Positions 1 through 8,353 of a stretch of DNA of 64,000 bases are shown here, piece after piece. The stretch covers positions 1 through 64,000 of the forward strand of contig PAPB01000037.1 of the NCBI GenBank assembly GCA_002708715.1. The letters are read 5' to 3'. The notes below the pieces were generated by a model. That model made no database searches and was not told where the DNA came from. It saw only the letters and a list, made by a program, of their open reading frames with translations. The position numbers and the translations under genes were made by a program. The first letter of the stretch is position 1. Each line of letters begins with the position of its first letter. This DNA comes from Fidelibacterota bacterium (lineage in GTDB: Bacteria; Fidelibacterota; Marinisomatia; Marinisomatales; UBA1611).

Positions 1-90
1 ATACTCATCATCTTCATACTCATCATCTTCATACTCATCATCTTCATATTCATCATCTTCATATTCATCATCTTCATATTCATCATCTTC
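1..90. repeat. 15-bp tandem repeat encoding EDDEY
   Basis: Six consecutive 15-base units (atactcatcatcttc, with a c/t variant at position 5) start at the first base of the window and probably continue beyond it. On the minus strand they encode GAAGATGATGARTAT, that is EDDEY, in the lipoprotein. The first three copies have C and the next three T at the variable base, which suggests block duplication. A separate TTC trinucleotide run (about 110-132) encodes the poly-Glu tract. Confidence 0.9.
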
Positions 91-477
91 ATACTCTTTA
101 TCCAGCCAATCTTCTTCTTCTTCTTCTTCTTCTGATTTTTGATTATCTTTCGTATCTATCATGTCTAAAATTGAAAATAAAAATTTTTGATTATCTATTT
201 CATCTCCATATTTTGAAATAATTAGTTCTATTGAATAATCTCCTGGATAATCAGGAGTAAAAATCATTTCTTTACCACTGTTAGATGTATTCAAATCTCG
301 TGAATTGATTAAGGAACCATCGGGCTGATGTTCTAAGGTCCAAAAATAATCAAAATCTTGTCCTTCTTCAGGGTCTAAAGCGGTTATAGTAATCGGCTCA
401 TTAACAAAACCCTCTAAACCGCCACTTCCACATGACCAGATTAAAAAAAGTGATAAAAATACAATTAAAGTGCGCAT
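1..477 (-). CDS. Acidic-repeat lipoprotein with PKD/Ig-like domain (3' end outside window)
   Basis: An open frame of 159 codons runs from an ATG at 477 off the left edge, so the C terminus is missing and the ORF track omits it. Residues 1-16 form a lipoprotein signal: a hydrophobic stretch ending in LIWSC, with Cys16 the likely lipidated residue. Residues of about 25-105 read like a PKD/Ig-type beta domain (FTPDYPGDYSIELIIS). This is followed by a run of seven Glu and then at least seven EDDEY-type units. Function is unknown; a surface-anchored, strongly anionic protein, possibly cation-binding, is an inference. It lies 12 bases beyond the ndk stop on the same strand and could be the last gene of that operon. 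Confidence 0.75.
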   Translation of the reverse strand, partial: MRTLIVFLSLFLIWSCGSGGLEGFVNEPITITALDPEEGQDFDYFWTLEHQPDGSLINSRDLNTSNSGKEMIFTPDYPGDYSIELIISKYGDEIDNQKFLFSILDMIDTKDNQKSEEEEEEEDWLDKEYEDDEYEDDEYEDDEYEDDEYEDDEYEDDEY

Positions 478-489
478 ATTTAGATTTTA

Positions 490-912
490 TTAGTTACTAA
501 GAAGTTCACTATCTATAAAGAAAAAGGCAATTTCTTTTTGGGCGTTTTCATCGCTGTCAGAACCGTGGACTGCATTTTCTTGAACATTGCTAGCAAAATC
601 CTTCCTTATTGTATCCTTAGCTGCTTTTTCAGGATTAGTGGCACCTATGGTATTCCTCCATGATTGTACAGCATTTTCTTTTTGTAAAGCTAAAACCATA
701 GAAGGGCCAGATGTCATAAAATGAATGAGATCATTAAAAAATGGTTTCTCTTTATGCACCGAATAAAATTCTTTTGCTATTTTTGGTGTCATGTGTAATA
801 ATTTGGCACCTATAATATTAAAATCAGCTTTTAATATTCTATCATAAATTTTGCCCGTATAACCTTTATTGACAGCATCTGGTTTTATGATTGCAAATGT
901 TTTGTCTTTCAT
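490..912 (-). CDS. ndk: Nucleoside diphosphate kinase
   Basis: The product transfers the gamma phosphate from ATP to other nucleoside diphosphates through a phospho-histidine. The 140-residue length is typical. The N terminus (FAIIKPDAV) and the active-site segment NAVHGSDS, with its catalytic His, are intact. It starts two bases after the sucD stop on the same strand, so it is almost certainly co-transcribed with succinyl-CoA synthetase. That pairing makes sense because SucCD yields ATP or GTP and Ndk equilibrates the nucleotide pools. Confidence 0.96.
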   Translation of the reverse strand: MKDKTFAIIKPDAVNKGYTGKIYDRILKADFNIIGAKLLHMTPKIAKEFYSVHKEKPFFNDLIHFMTSGPSMVLALQKENAVQSWRNTIGATNPEKAAKDTIRKDFASNVQENAVHGSDSDENAQKEIAFFFIDSELLSN

Positions 913-914
913 AT

Positions 915-1799
915 TTATCCTTTAGTTATCATTTTTTTTTTCATTAATTCGCCTATATCGGCAACCGATTCAGCTACATTAATTCCGCATTCATCCAAGA
1001 TCCTCATTTTTGCTTCTGCAGTATCATCTCCACCTGATACTATGGCGCCAGCGTGCCCCATTCTTCTTCCGGGAGGTGCAGTTTGTCCTGCTATGAATCC
1101 AACTACGGGCTTTGTCATATTAGTTTTTGCCCATCTAGCAGCTTCAATTTCCATTTGTCCTCCTATTTCACCTATTATAACTATTCCATTAGTCTCAGGA
1201 TCATTTTCAAATAATTCTAGGCAATCTTTCATAGTAGTCCCAATAATGGGATCACCTCCAATACCAATTGCTGTTGTTTGTCCTAAACCAACATTAACTA
1301 ATTGGTCAATAGCTTCATAAGTAAGGGTTCCAGATTTGGAGATAACACCAATATTTCCTTTTTTGCAAATAAAACTAGGCATAATACCCAGTTTACATTC
1401 ATCAACGGTAATGATTCCAGGACAATTTGGTCCAATCAACCTCGTTTCACGCTGATCCACTATTTTTTTGACTTTGACCATATCATGAATCGGTACACCT
1501 TCAGTAATGCATACTACCACATTAATTCCTGCGAAACTAGCTTCAATTATTGCATCAGCAGCAAAGGGAGGAGGAACAAAAATAATGGATGTATTAGCAC
1601 CAGTTAGGCTAACAGCTTCTTCAACTGAATTAAATACAGGTACGCTTTCATTTAATGTTTTTTGCCCACCTTTCCCAGGTGTTACACCTGCAACAATATT
1701 GGTACCATAATTCAGCATTTGTTGTCCATGGAATTGACCTTCTGATCCAGTAACACCTTGGATAACGACTTTTGAATCTTTATTGACTAAAATTGACAT
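915..1799 (-). CDS. sucD: Succinyl-CoA synthetase alpha subunit
   Basis: This is the CoA-binding and phospho-histidine subunit of the TCA-cycle enzyme that converts succinyl-CoA to succinate with substrate-level phosphorylation. The N-terminal Rossmann segment ([13 protein letters not shown]) and the phosphorylated-His loop ([14 protein letters not shown]) are both visible. The length of 294 residues is normal for the family. An AGGAG sits six bases before the ATG start. It lies 13 bases downstream of sucC on the minus strand. Confidence 0.97.
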   Translation of the reverse strand: MSILVNKDSKVVIQGVTGSEGQFHGQQMLNYGTNIVAGVTPGKGGQKTLNESVPVFNSVEEAVSLTGANTSIIFVPPPFAADAIIEASFAGINVVVCITEGVPIHDMVKVKKIVDQRETRLIGPNCPGIITVDECKLGIMPSFICKKGNIGVISKSGTLTYEAIDQLVNVGLGQTTAIGIGGDPIIGTTMKDCLELFENDPETNGIVIIGEIGGQMEIEAARWAKTNMTKPVVGFIAGQTAPPGRRMGHAGAIVSGGDDTAEAKMRILDECGINVAESVADIGELMKKKMITKG

Positions 1800-1812
1800 T
1801 TACAATCTCCTA

Positions 1813-2988
1813 TTAGCTTAATGCAACTTTTACAACTTTTTTCGCTGCGTCTTTCATACCGACTGCAGGAATGATAGACACACCTGATTCACTAAGAATT
1901 TTTCGAGCTTCTTCAGCGTTGGTTCCTTCTAATCGGACTACTACGGGAACATCTAGTCCCAATTCTTTTACTGCTTGAACAACACCATTTGCCACACGAT
2001 CGCATCGGACAATACCACCAAAAATATTAATTAAAATAGCTTTAACATTTTCATCAGATAAAATAATTCTAAAACCATTTTTTACTGTTTCAGCAGAAGC
2101 AGTACCACCTACATCAAGAAAGTTTGCGGGTTCACCTCCAGCGAGTTTGATGATATCCATTGTAGCCATTGCGAGACCAGCTCCATTTACCATACAGCCA
2201 ACGTTTCCATCAAGCTTAATATAATTTAAATGGAATTTTCCAGCTTCAACTTCCATTGGGTCTTCTTCATCTAAATCTCGCATTTCAGCAATATCTTTGT
2301 GCCGGAAAAGAGCATTGTCATCAAAATTCATTTTTGAATCTAAAACAATAATTTTTTCATCATCCGTTAAAATTAATGGGTTTACTTCTACGATGGTGGC
2401 ATCAGTTGATTGATAGCATTTATACATTTGCATCAAAATTTTTAGTGCAGATTTAAATGCATCACCAGATAATCCTAATGCAAAAGCTAATTTTCTTGCT
2501 TGAAAGGTTTTCATTCCTAACATTGGATCAATCCATATTTTGGTAATCTTTTCAGGCGTTTCTTCAGCGACTTTTTCAATTTCTACGCCACCTTCTGTAG
2601 ATACCATAAAAACATCCATTCCTTTACTCCTGTCCAATGTAATCGCAGCATAAAATTCTTTAGCGATATCATATGCTTCTGTTACAAATACTTTTTTAAC
2701 TTGTTGACCTTTTTGACCAGTCTGATGTGTAACTAGATTCATATTAAAAATATTTTTGGCATTTTCTAATGCGCTGTCAAAATCAGGTGAATATTTTACC
2801 CCGCCACCTTTACCACGACCTCCAGCATGAATTTGTGCTTTTACGACCACATCTTTAGTCTTAAAATCTTTCTGAACTCGTTTAATTATTAATTCAGCAT
2901 TTTCTAATTTTTCAAAGACATATCCATTCTGTACGGGCATGCCATAATCAGAAAAAATTTTTTTACCTTGATATTCATGAACTTTCAT
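1813..2988 (-). CDS. sucC: Succinyl-CoA synthetase beta subunit
   Basis: This is the ATP-grasp, nucleotide-binding subunit that partners SucD. The N terminus MKVHEYQGKKIF is the standard family start. The ATP-grasp residues KAQIHAGGRGKGGG and the C-terminal helix-dipole segment NIFGGIVRCDRVA are intact. The length of 391 residues is typical. The ATG overlaps the arcC stop by four bases (ATGA), which indicates coupled translation in the order arcC-sucC-sucD. Confidence 0.97.
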   Translation of the reverse strand: MKVHEYQGKKIFSDYGMPVQNGYVFEKLENAELIIKRVQKDFKTKDVVVKAQIHAGGRGKGGGVKYSPDFDSALENAKNIFNMNLVTHQTGQKGQQVKKVFVTEAYDIAKEFYAAITLDRSKGMDVFMVSTEGGVEIEKVAEETPEKITKIWIDPMLGMKTFQARKLAFALGLSGDAFKSALKILMQMYKCYQSTDATIVEVNPLILTDDEKIIVLDSKMNFDDNALFRHKDIAEMRDLDEEDPMEVEAGKFHLNYIKLDGNVGCMVNGAGLAMATMDIIKLAGGEPANFLDVGGTASAETVKNGFRIILSDENVKAILINIFGGIVRCDRVANGVVQAVKELGLDVPVVVRLEGTNAEEARKILSESGVSIIPAVGMKDAAKKVVKVALS

Positions 2989-3935
2989 GCTTCATTCCTT
3001 ATTGTTGTACCTGCATTTCCATCTAATGCTTTTTTAATGCATGGAATTGATGTTATGATAACTCTCTCACCTTGATATTTTAAAAAGTGAATAGCAGCTT
3101 TTATTTTTGGTCCTATACTTCCTTTTTGAAATTCACCATTATTAAAATATTTCTCTAATTTATTTTTTGTAATAGAAACTATTTTTTCTTGTTTTGATGT
3201 ACCAAAATTTAAAAATATATTATCAACATCAGTTATAATCCATAATTCATTTGCTTTTATGATCCTACCCATTTTCGCTGCTGAATAATCTTTATCTATA
3301 ACTGCATCGATTCCTTCTAAATGTCCATCATTATTATTGAAAACGGGTATTCCACCACCGCCTGATGCAATAACAATTGTTCCTCTATCAACTAGTGCCT
3401 TAATTGATTTTCCATGCATAATATATTCAGGCATAGGAGAAGGGACAACCCTTCGCCATTTGTTTGGCTCTTGTTCTCTAATTTTCCAGTCAAATAATTT
3501 AGATAGTTCATTCGCTTTTTCTTTTGTATATCTTGGTCCAACAAATTTTTTTGGTTTAATTAAACCTGGATCCTTTGGGTCTACGATTACTTGTGTTACA
3601 AGAGTTACAACTTCACGATTAATATTCATATCTCTAAGTTTATTTTGCAATGATTGTTGAATCATGTATCCAATTGTACCTTGTGTAGCTGCTACGCAAA
3701 TTCCTAAAGGTAAGGGAGGTATTTTTTTATAAGTTAAATTCATGCGTAAAAGTTCATTGCCAACTTGAGGACCATTTCCATGATTTATACATATATTATA
3801 ATCTCGTAATATAAATTGACTTATGCCCTCAAGTGCATGTCGAGTATGAGCAAATTGCTGCTTAATTTCACCAGCTTCACCTTTTTGTGATAAACTATTG
3901 CCGCCCATAGCGATCATTGCTACAGGCTTCTTCAA
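2985..3935 (-). CDS. arcC: Carbamate kinase
   Basis: Catalyses carbamoyl phosphate + ADP to ATP + carbamate/ammonia, the energy-yielding last step of arginine/citrulline or allantoin breakdown. It belongs to the amino-acid kinase family, with N-terminal GGNSL, a central IASGGGGIPV segment and a length of 316 residues. The frame opens with TTG, placed in a TTGA overlap with the pruA stop. A later ATG at residue 7 is possible but would remove much of the first strand. No arcA or arcB is nearby, so the source of carbamoyl phosphate is not evident. Its position between pruA and sucC suggests an amino-acid catabolism operon. Confidence 0.92.
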   Translation of the reverse strand: MKKPVAMIAMGGNSLSQKGEAGEIKQQFAHTRHALEGISQFILRDYNICINHGNGPQVGNELLRMNLTYKKIPPLPLGICVAATQGTIGYMIQQSLQNKLRDMNINREVVTLVTQVIVDPKDPGLIKPKKFVGPRYTKEKANELSKLFDWKIREQEPNKWRRVVPSPMPEYIMHGKSIKALVDRGTIVIASGGGGIPVFNNNDGHLEGIDAVIDKDYSAAKMGRIIKANELWIITDVDNIFLNFGTSKQEKIVSITKNKLEKYFNNGEFQKGSIGPKIKAAIHFLKYQGERVIITSIPCIKKALDGNAGTTIRNEA

Positions 3936-5557
3936 TTATTTTTTTCTAAAAAAGGATAACGATAATCTTTAGGAGTATCAAAAGTTTCTTTTATTGTTCT
4001 TATTGAAACCCATCTTTGTAAGTTCATCTCTGAACCAGCTTTATCATTTGTCCCTGATGCTCTGCTACCTCCAAAGGGTTGTTGCCCGACTACAGCTCCT
4101 GTAGGTTTATCATTAATATAAAAATTTCCAGCTGAGTGTGTTAGATGATTTGTTGCATCTTTAAGTGCATTTTTATCTTTACCCATAACACAACCCGTTA
4201 GAGCATATGGAGAAGTATTATCAATTAAAGCGAGTGTCTCATTCCAATTAGATGGATTATATAAGTAAATTGTTAGGACTGGTCCAAAAATTTCTTCTTC
4301 CATTGTTTTAAAATGAGGGTCTGTTGTTAGAATGGTTGTAGGTTGAATGAAGTATCCTTTAGTATCATCAAATGTACCACCAGATATTATTTCAGCATGG
4401 TCAGAACTTCTAGCATATTCAATATATTTAGTGATTGAATCAAATGCTTTTTGATCTATAACTGCATTCATGAAATTTGTGTAATCTTTTGGAGATCCTA
4501 CTTTTACACTATCTAATTCAGATAAATATTTTAATTTTAATTTATCCCATATGGTTTCTGGTATATATGCTCTCGACATAGCTGAACATTTTTGTCCTTG
4601 AAATTCAAAAGCACCACGAATCATTGCTGTAGTTAATTCATCAAGGTCAACAGATTCATGAGCTAAACAAAAGTCTTTCCCACCAGTTTCACCAACTATT
4701 TTAGGATAAGTTTTATAACTTTCTATATGACTACCTATGGTTTTCCATATGTATTGAAATGTTTCAGTAGATCCTGTAAAATGTACTCCAGCCAGGTTTG
4801 GATTTTTAAGTACTGGATTCCCAACGGTTCCACCCGATCCTGGTAAAAAGTTAATAACGCCATCAGGAAGCCCAGCTTCTTTTAACATTTTCATTAAATA
4901 ATAGCAGGGTAAAATAGCACTTGAAGCAGGTTTCCAAAGTACAACATTACCCATTAATGCGGGAGCAGTTGGCAGGTTTGCAGCAATTGAAGTAAAATTA
5001 AAAGGAGTTATAGCAAATACGAAACCCTCTAAAGGGCGATACTCAAGATAATTATGAACACCTTCAGGAGAAATAAGAGGTTGATTTTGATAAATTTGTT
5101 CAGCATATTGACAATTAAAATTAAAAAAATCAATGAGCTCACATGCAGCATCGATTTCAGCCTGAAATACATTTTTACTTTGATTTAACATCGTAGCAGC
5201 ATTAATTATATCTCTCCATGGACCACTTAGTAATTCAGCTGCTTTTTTAAAAATTTGTATTCGTTTTGATAGAGGTGATTTAGACCAAGATTTCCAGGTT
5301 CTTAAAGAGTTAGATATTGCCATATTAACTTCGTTTTCCCTGGTTTTATGATAATTTGCGAGAATATGTTTATGATTGTGTGGCATTATACATGTACCAG
5401 TTATACCTGTCTTTAATTCTTTATCGCCAATAATTACAGGTATGTCGATTATTTCTTTAGACATTTGATCATATTTTTCTTGAAGTGTTTTTCTCTCTAT
5501 CGATCCAGGCTTATAAGATTTTATAGGTTCATTGATTGCTTTCATAATTTGTTTCAT
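3932..5557 (-). CDS. pruA: 1-pyrroline-5-carboxylate dehydrogenase
   Basis: Oxidises P5C/glutamate semialdehyde to glutamate with NAD+, in the proline and ornithine degradation route. It is a 541-residue aldehyde dehydrogenase of the stand-alone P5CDH type resembling mitochondrial ALDH4A1, not a PutA fusion. The segments FNFTSIAANLP, the general-base Glu region GETGGKDFC and the catalytic Cys region GQKCSAMSR are all present. It is the first gene of a minus-strand run with four-base overlaps into arcC and sucC. No proline dehydrogenase gene is in the window. Confidence 0.94.
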   Translation of the reverse strand: MKQIMKAINEPIKSYKPGSIERKTLQEKYDQMSKEIIDIPVIIGDKELKTGITGTCIMPHNHKHILANYHKTRENEVNMAISNSLRTWKSWSKSPLSKRIQIFKKAAELLSGPWRDIINAATMLNQSKNVFQAEIDAACELIDFFNFNCQYAEQIYQNQPLISPEGVHNYLEYRPLEGFVFAITPFNFTSIAANLPTAPALMGNVVLWKPASSAILPCYYLMKMLKEAGLPDGVINFLPGSGGTVGNPVLKNPNLAGVHFTGSTETFQYIWKTIGSHIESYKTYPKIVGETGGKDFCLAHESVDLDELTTAMIRGAFEFQGQKCSAMSRAYIPETIWDKLKLKYLSELDSVKVGSPKDYTNFMNAVIDQKAFDSITKYIEYARSSDHAEIISGGTFDDTKGYFIQPTTILTTDPHFKTMEEEIFGPVLTIYLYNPSNWNETLALIDNTSPYALTGCVMGKDKNALKDATNHLTHSAGNFYINDKPTGAVVGQQPFGGSRASGTNDKAGSEMNLQRWVSIRTIKETFDTPKDYRYPFLEKNN

Positions 5558-5600
5558 AGATAATAGTTTTTAGAATTTCTTAAACTTTAAAATAGTATGA

Positions 5601-5629
5601 AATTTACCTGACATTTATTTGCATCACAA
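5601..5629 (-). promoter_or_regulatory. Candidate sigma-70 promoter for pruA operon
   Basis: On the minus strand TTGTGA (5629-5624) and TAAATT (5606-5601) are separated by 17 bases, about 45 bases before the pruA start. Each hexamer matches consensus at four of six positions. In such AT-rich sequence chance matches are common, so this is a weak call. Confidence 0.3.
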
Positions 5630-5655
5630 GATAGACTATAAACACAATTAAGTCT

Positions 5656-6642
5656 TTATCTTTCTAAAGTTAAAACAAAATTTTTAAATTCTTTTAATGC
5701 TATTTTCATATCATCTAAAGTTGGCGCAGTAACTAAGGATTTTCTGAAACTTGCTGCTTTTGGAAAACCCCTTACATAATTTCCAAAATGTTTTCTCATA
5801 AGATTTGTTCCTATTTTTTCTCCACGACTTTCTAATAATAGATTGAAATGTCTTGTGCAAATATCTATAACATCATTTAAAGTAGGAGGGACGTAGTTTT
5901 GTTCACCTTTGAGTTTTGTGGTTGCTTCATAGAAAAACCAAGGATTCCCCTGTGCTACTCTACCAACCATTACTGCATCGCATCCTGTTTCATTAAACAT
6001 TTTTAACATATCATCTACTGTTTTCACATCGCCATTACCTATTATTGGAATAGAACAAGCTTCTTTGAGTTGCGTTATATAATTCCAGTTTGCTTTACCC
6101 GTGTAGCGTTGCTGGGTTGTTCTAGGATGAAGAGTTATTGCTTTAATGCCAATTTTTTGCAGCCTTTGACCAACTTTAGGAATGATTATGGAATTTTTAT
6201 CCCATCCTGCACGCATTTTTACTGTAACAGGTATATTGGTAGGTGTTGACTCTACAACTGCTGAAGTAATTTCATCCATAAGACATAAATCTTTTAGCGC
6301 TGCAGATCCACCGCCTTTTTTGGTTATTTTGGGTACTGGGCAACCATAATTTATATCTAATATATCAGGTTTGAATTTTTCAGTAACATATTTAGCTGCT
6401 TGTCCCATTATTTTTGGATTATTTCCAAAGATTTGTATCCCGATTGGCCGTTCAATTTCTTTAAAGTGTATCATATCTAATGTTTTCGTATTTTCTCTAA
6501 TGATACCTTCAGCAGATACAAATTCTGAATATACAATTCCCGCTCCCATTTCTTTGCATAATACTCTAAATGGATAATCAGTGACACCAGCCATTGGGGC
6601 TAGTATAATAGGTGTTTGAACTTTAATATTTCCAATTATCAT
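5656..6642 (-). CDS. dusB: tRNA-dihydrouridine synthase (DusB type)
   Basis: This FMN enzyme reduces uridine to dihydrouridine in tRNA D-loops. LAPMAGVTDYPFR near the N terminus, the catalytic-Cys segment DINYGCPVPK, the phosphate-binding segment IIGNGDV and VGRVAQGNPW support the assignment. The ORF track opens at a TTG at 6663. I moved the start to the ATG at 6642 because family members begin a few residues before this motif, giving 328 residues. The gene stands alone between the pruA promoter region and the divergent rpmB gene. Confidence 0.93.
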   Translation of the reverse strand: MIIGNIKVQTPIILAPMAGVTDYPFRVLCKEMGAGIVYSEFVSAEGIIRENTKTLDMIHFKEIERPIGIQIFGNNPKIMGQAAKYVTEKFKPDILDINYGCPVPKITKKGGGSAALKDLCLMDEITSAVVESTPTNIPVTVKMRAGWDKNSIIIPKVGQRLQKIGIKAITLHPRTTQQRYTGKANWNYITQLKEACSIPIIGNGDVKTVDDMLKMFNETGCDAVMVGRVAQGNPWFFYEATTKLKGEQNYVPPTLNDVIDICTRHFNLLLESRGEKIGTNLMRKHFGNYVRGFPKAASFRKSLVTAPTLDDMKIALKEFKNFVLTLER

Positions 6643-6700
6643 TTGATATAATACGAAATACAAATAATTAATTTTTAATGAATAATTATAATAATAGATT

Positions 6701-6720
6701 AGTTATAATAAGTTATAATA
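6701..6720. repeat. Direct repeat of AGTTATAATA between dusB and rpmB
   Basis: Two adjacent copies of the ten-base unit lie in the 155-base divergent spacer. Each holds a TATAAT-like core, so they may be overlapping -10 elements or simply AT-rich low-complexity DNA. No convincing -35 element was seen at 17 bases. Confidence 0.4.
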
Positions 6721-6797
6721 AAATTTTGGTTACTTATTAGTATTAGATTAAATTTGCCAACATTTTTTAAATTAAAATTAATTAATTGTAGTGAATA

Positions 6798-7034
6798 ATG
6801 AGTAGAGTTTGTCAAGTAACAGGTAAAAAGCCAATGTTTGGTAATAATGTAAGCCACGCGAATAATAAATCCAGGCGTAGGTTTAATGTTAATTTACAGA
6901 AAAAGAAATTCTGGTATCCTGATGAAAATAGATATGTGACACTTCGTGTTTCTATGCATGGTTTACGTATTATTAATAAAAAGGGTATCTCAAGCATAGT
7001 TAAAGAATTACGCAGTAAAGGTAATAAAATCTAG
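6798..7034 (+). CDS. rpmB: 50S ribosomal protein L28 (bL28)
   Basis: A small basic large-subunit protein of 78 residues. The start [20 protein letters not shown] and the following [11 protein letters not shown] are diagnostic of bL28. It is transcribed alone on the plus strand, divergent from dusB and convergent with ftsZ, and is followed by a strong terminator. rpmG, a frequent neighbour in other genomes, is absent here. No strong Shine-Dalgarno is seen before the ATG. Confidence 0.97.
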   Translation: MSRVCQVTGKKPMFGNNVSHANNKSRRRFNVNLQKKKFWYPDENRYVTLRVSMHGLRIINKKGISSIVKELRSKGNKI

Positions 7035-7056
7035 TAAAAATATAATTTAATTTTTA

Positions 7057-7088
7057 AAAGCCCCAATATATATTGGGGCTTTTTTTTA
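7057..7088 (+). terminator. Intrinsic terminator of rpmB (possibly bidirectional)
   Basis: A perfect 22-base palindrome (AGCCCCAATAT/ATATTGGGGCT, 7059-7080) sits 24 bases after the rpmB stop and is followed by an uninterrupted T run. On the opposite strand the same stem is followed only by TTTT and lies beyond the ftsZ stop, so it may also end the dcw transcript less efficiently. Confidence 0.9.
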
Positions 7089-7110
7089 TTTATTAATTAA
7101 TATGGTTTTA

Positions 7111-8328
7111 TTAATCATGCTGTCTTCTAATAAATGCTGGTATTTGAAGGTCATTACCATAAATAACAGGCTTATCATTAGTATCATCAAAAGTTAATAA
7201 TGGCTTTTCATCTTCTTTTTCTTTTTTCACGTCCTCTAAGGTTTCATTATTATCTTTTTGTGCATGTAGAGGTTTGTTTATCTGCTCTTGTAATTGTTGA
7301 GTAGGTGGTGTCTCAGTGGTCTTCATTTCAGGTCTACCATGAAGATTATCAGTATTTGAGATAGGTTTTGGAATATTAAACCCAGTAGCAATAACTGTAA
7401 CACGTATTTCATCTTTTAATGTAGGGTCAATTACAGCACCAAAAATAATATTTGCAGATACACCAGCTTCTTCAAAAATAATACTAGTTGCTTCATTGGC
7501 TTCCATTAGAGTGAGGTCATCTCCGCCAGTAATATTAACTAGGACACCTTGAGCTCCTTTTATCGATGCATCATCTAAAAGTGGACTTGATATTGCTTGT
7601 TGTGCTGCTAGAACAGCTCTTTCATCACCCGATGCAACTCCTGTACCCATAATCGCTTCACCCATATTTTTCATTATTGTTTCAACATCCGCAAAATCTA
7701 GATTTATAACTCCTTGAACATTAATTAGGTCGGAAATACCTTTAGCAGCTTGATGTAATATCGTATCTGCCATCTGAAATGCTTCAGGAAGTGTTGTGTT
7801 TTTATCTACTATAGACATAAGTTTTTGATTTGGAATGGCAATAAGGGTATCGCATGCTTTTTTCATTTCAGCCATACCTTCTAATGCTCTATTCATTCTT
7901 TTTGGCCCTTCAAAACTAAAAGGTAGAGTTACGATCCCAACAGTTAAGATCCCAAGTTCTCTGGATACTTGTGATATCACAGGTGCAGCACCTGTTCCAG
8001 TACCTCCGCCCATACCAGCTGTTATAAAAACCATATCGGCCCCTTCAATTAATGAAGTAACAGCCTCTTTATCTGCTTCTACTGCTTCTTTTCCAACATT
8101 GGATTTTGCTCCAGCGCCTAGACCTTTAGTTAAATTTTTTCCGATTTGGATTTTTTGTTCAGATGGATTGTTATCTAAATCTTGTGCATCTGTATTAATT
8201 GCTATGAAATCAACACCTTGCATTCCAGATGTTATCATTCTTGTTACGGCATTTCCGCCAGCGCCGCCAACTCCAACTACTTTTAGTTTTGCTTTTTGTT
8301 CACTTAGACTATCAAACTCAAATAGCAT
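7111..8328 (-). CDS. ftsZ: Cell division protein FtsZ
   Basis: This tubulin-like GTPase forms the division ring. VGVGGAGGNAVTRM at the N terminus, the GTP signature GGGTGTGAAP and the synergy-loop region NLDFADVETIM are intact. An acidic, Lys-rich linker leads to the conserved C-terminal peptide LQIPAFIRRQ, which binds FtsA/ZipA-type partners. The length is 405 residues. An ideal AAGGAG precedes the ATG, 25 bases after ftsA. It is the last gene of the dcw cluster and faces rpmB. Confidence 0.98.
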   Translation of the reverse strand: MLFEFDSLSEQKAKLKVVGVGGAGGNAVTRMITSGMQGVDFIAINTDAQDLDNNPSEQKIQIGKNLTKGLGAGAKSNVGKEAVEADKEAVTSLIEGADMVFITAGMGGGTGTGAAPVISQVSRELGILTVGIVTLPFSFEGPKRMNRALEGMAEMKKACDTLIAIPNQKLMSIVDKNTTLPEAFQMADTILHQAAKGISDLINVQGVINLDFADVETIMKNMGEAIMGTGVASGDERAVLAAQQAISSPLLDDASIKGAQGVLVNITGGDDLTLMEANEATSIIFEEAGVSANIIFGAVIDPTLKDEIRVTVIATGFNIPKPISNTDNLHGRPEMKTTETPPTQQLQEQINKPLHAQKDNNETLEDVKKEKEDEKPLLTFDDTNDKPVIYGNDLQIPAFIRRQHD

Positions 8329-8353
8329 GAGATTCTCCTTATTTTTGGTTTGG

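Noticed and set aside
1-90. CRISPR array at the left edge
   Set aside because: The units are contiguous 15-base coding repeats with no spacers.
1042-1710. Plus-strand ORFs over sucD (and similar ORFs opposite ftsZ, murE, murF and porU)
   Set aside because: They lie wholly antisense to well-supported genes, show no family motifs and no ribosome sites.
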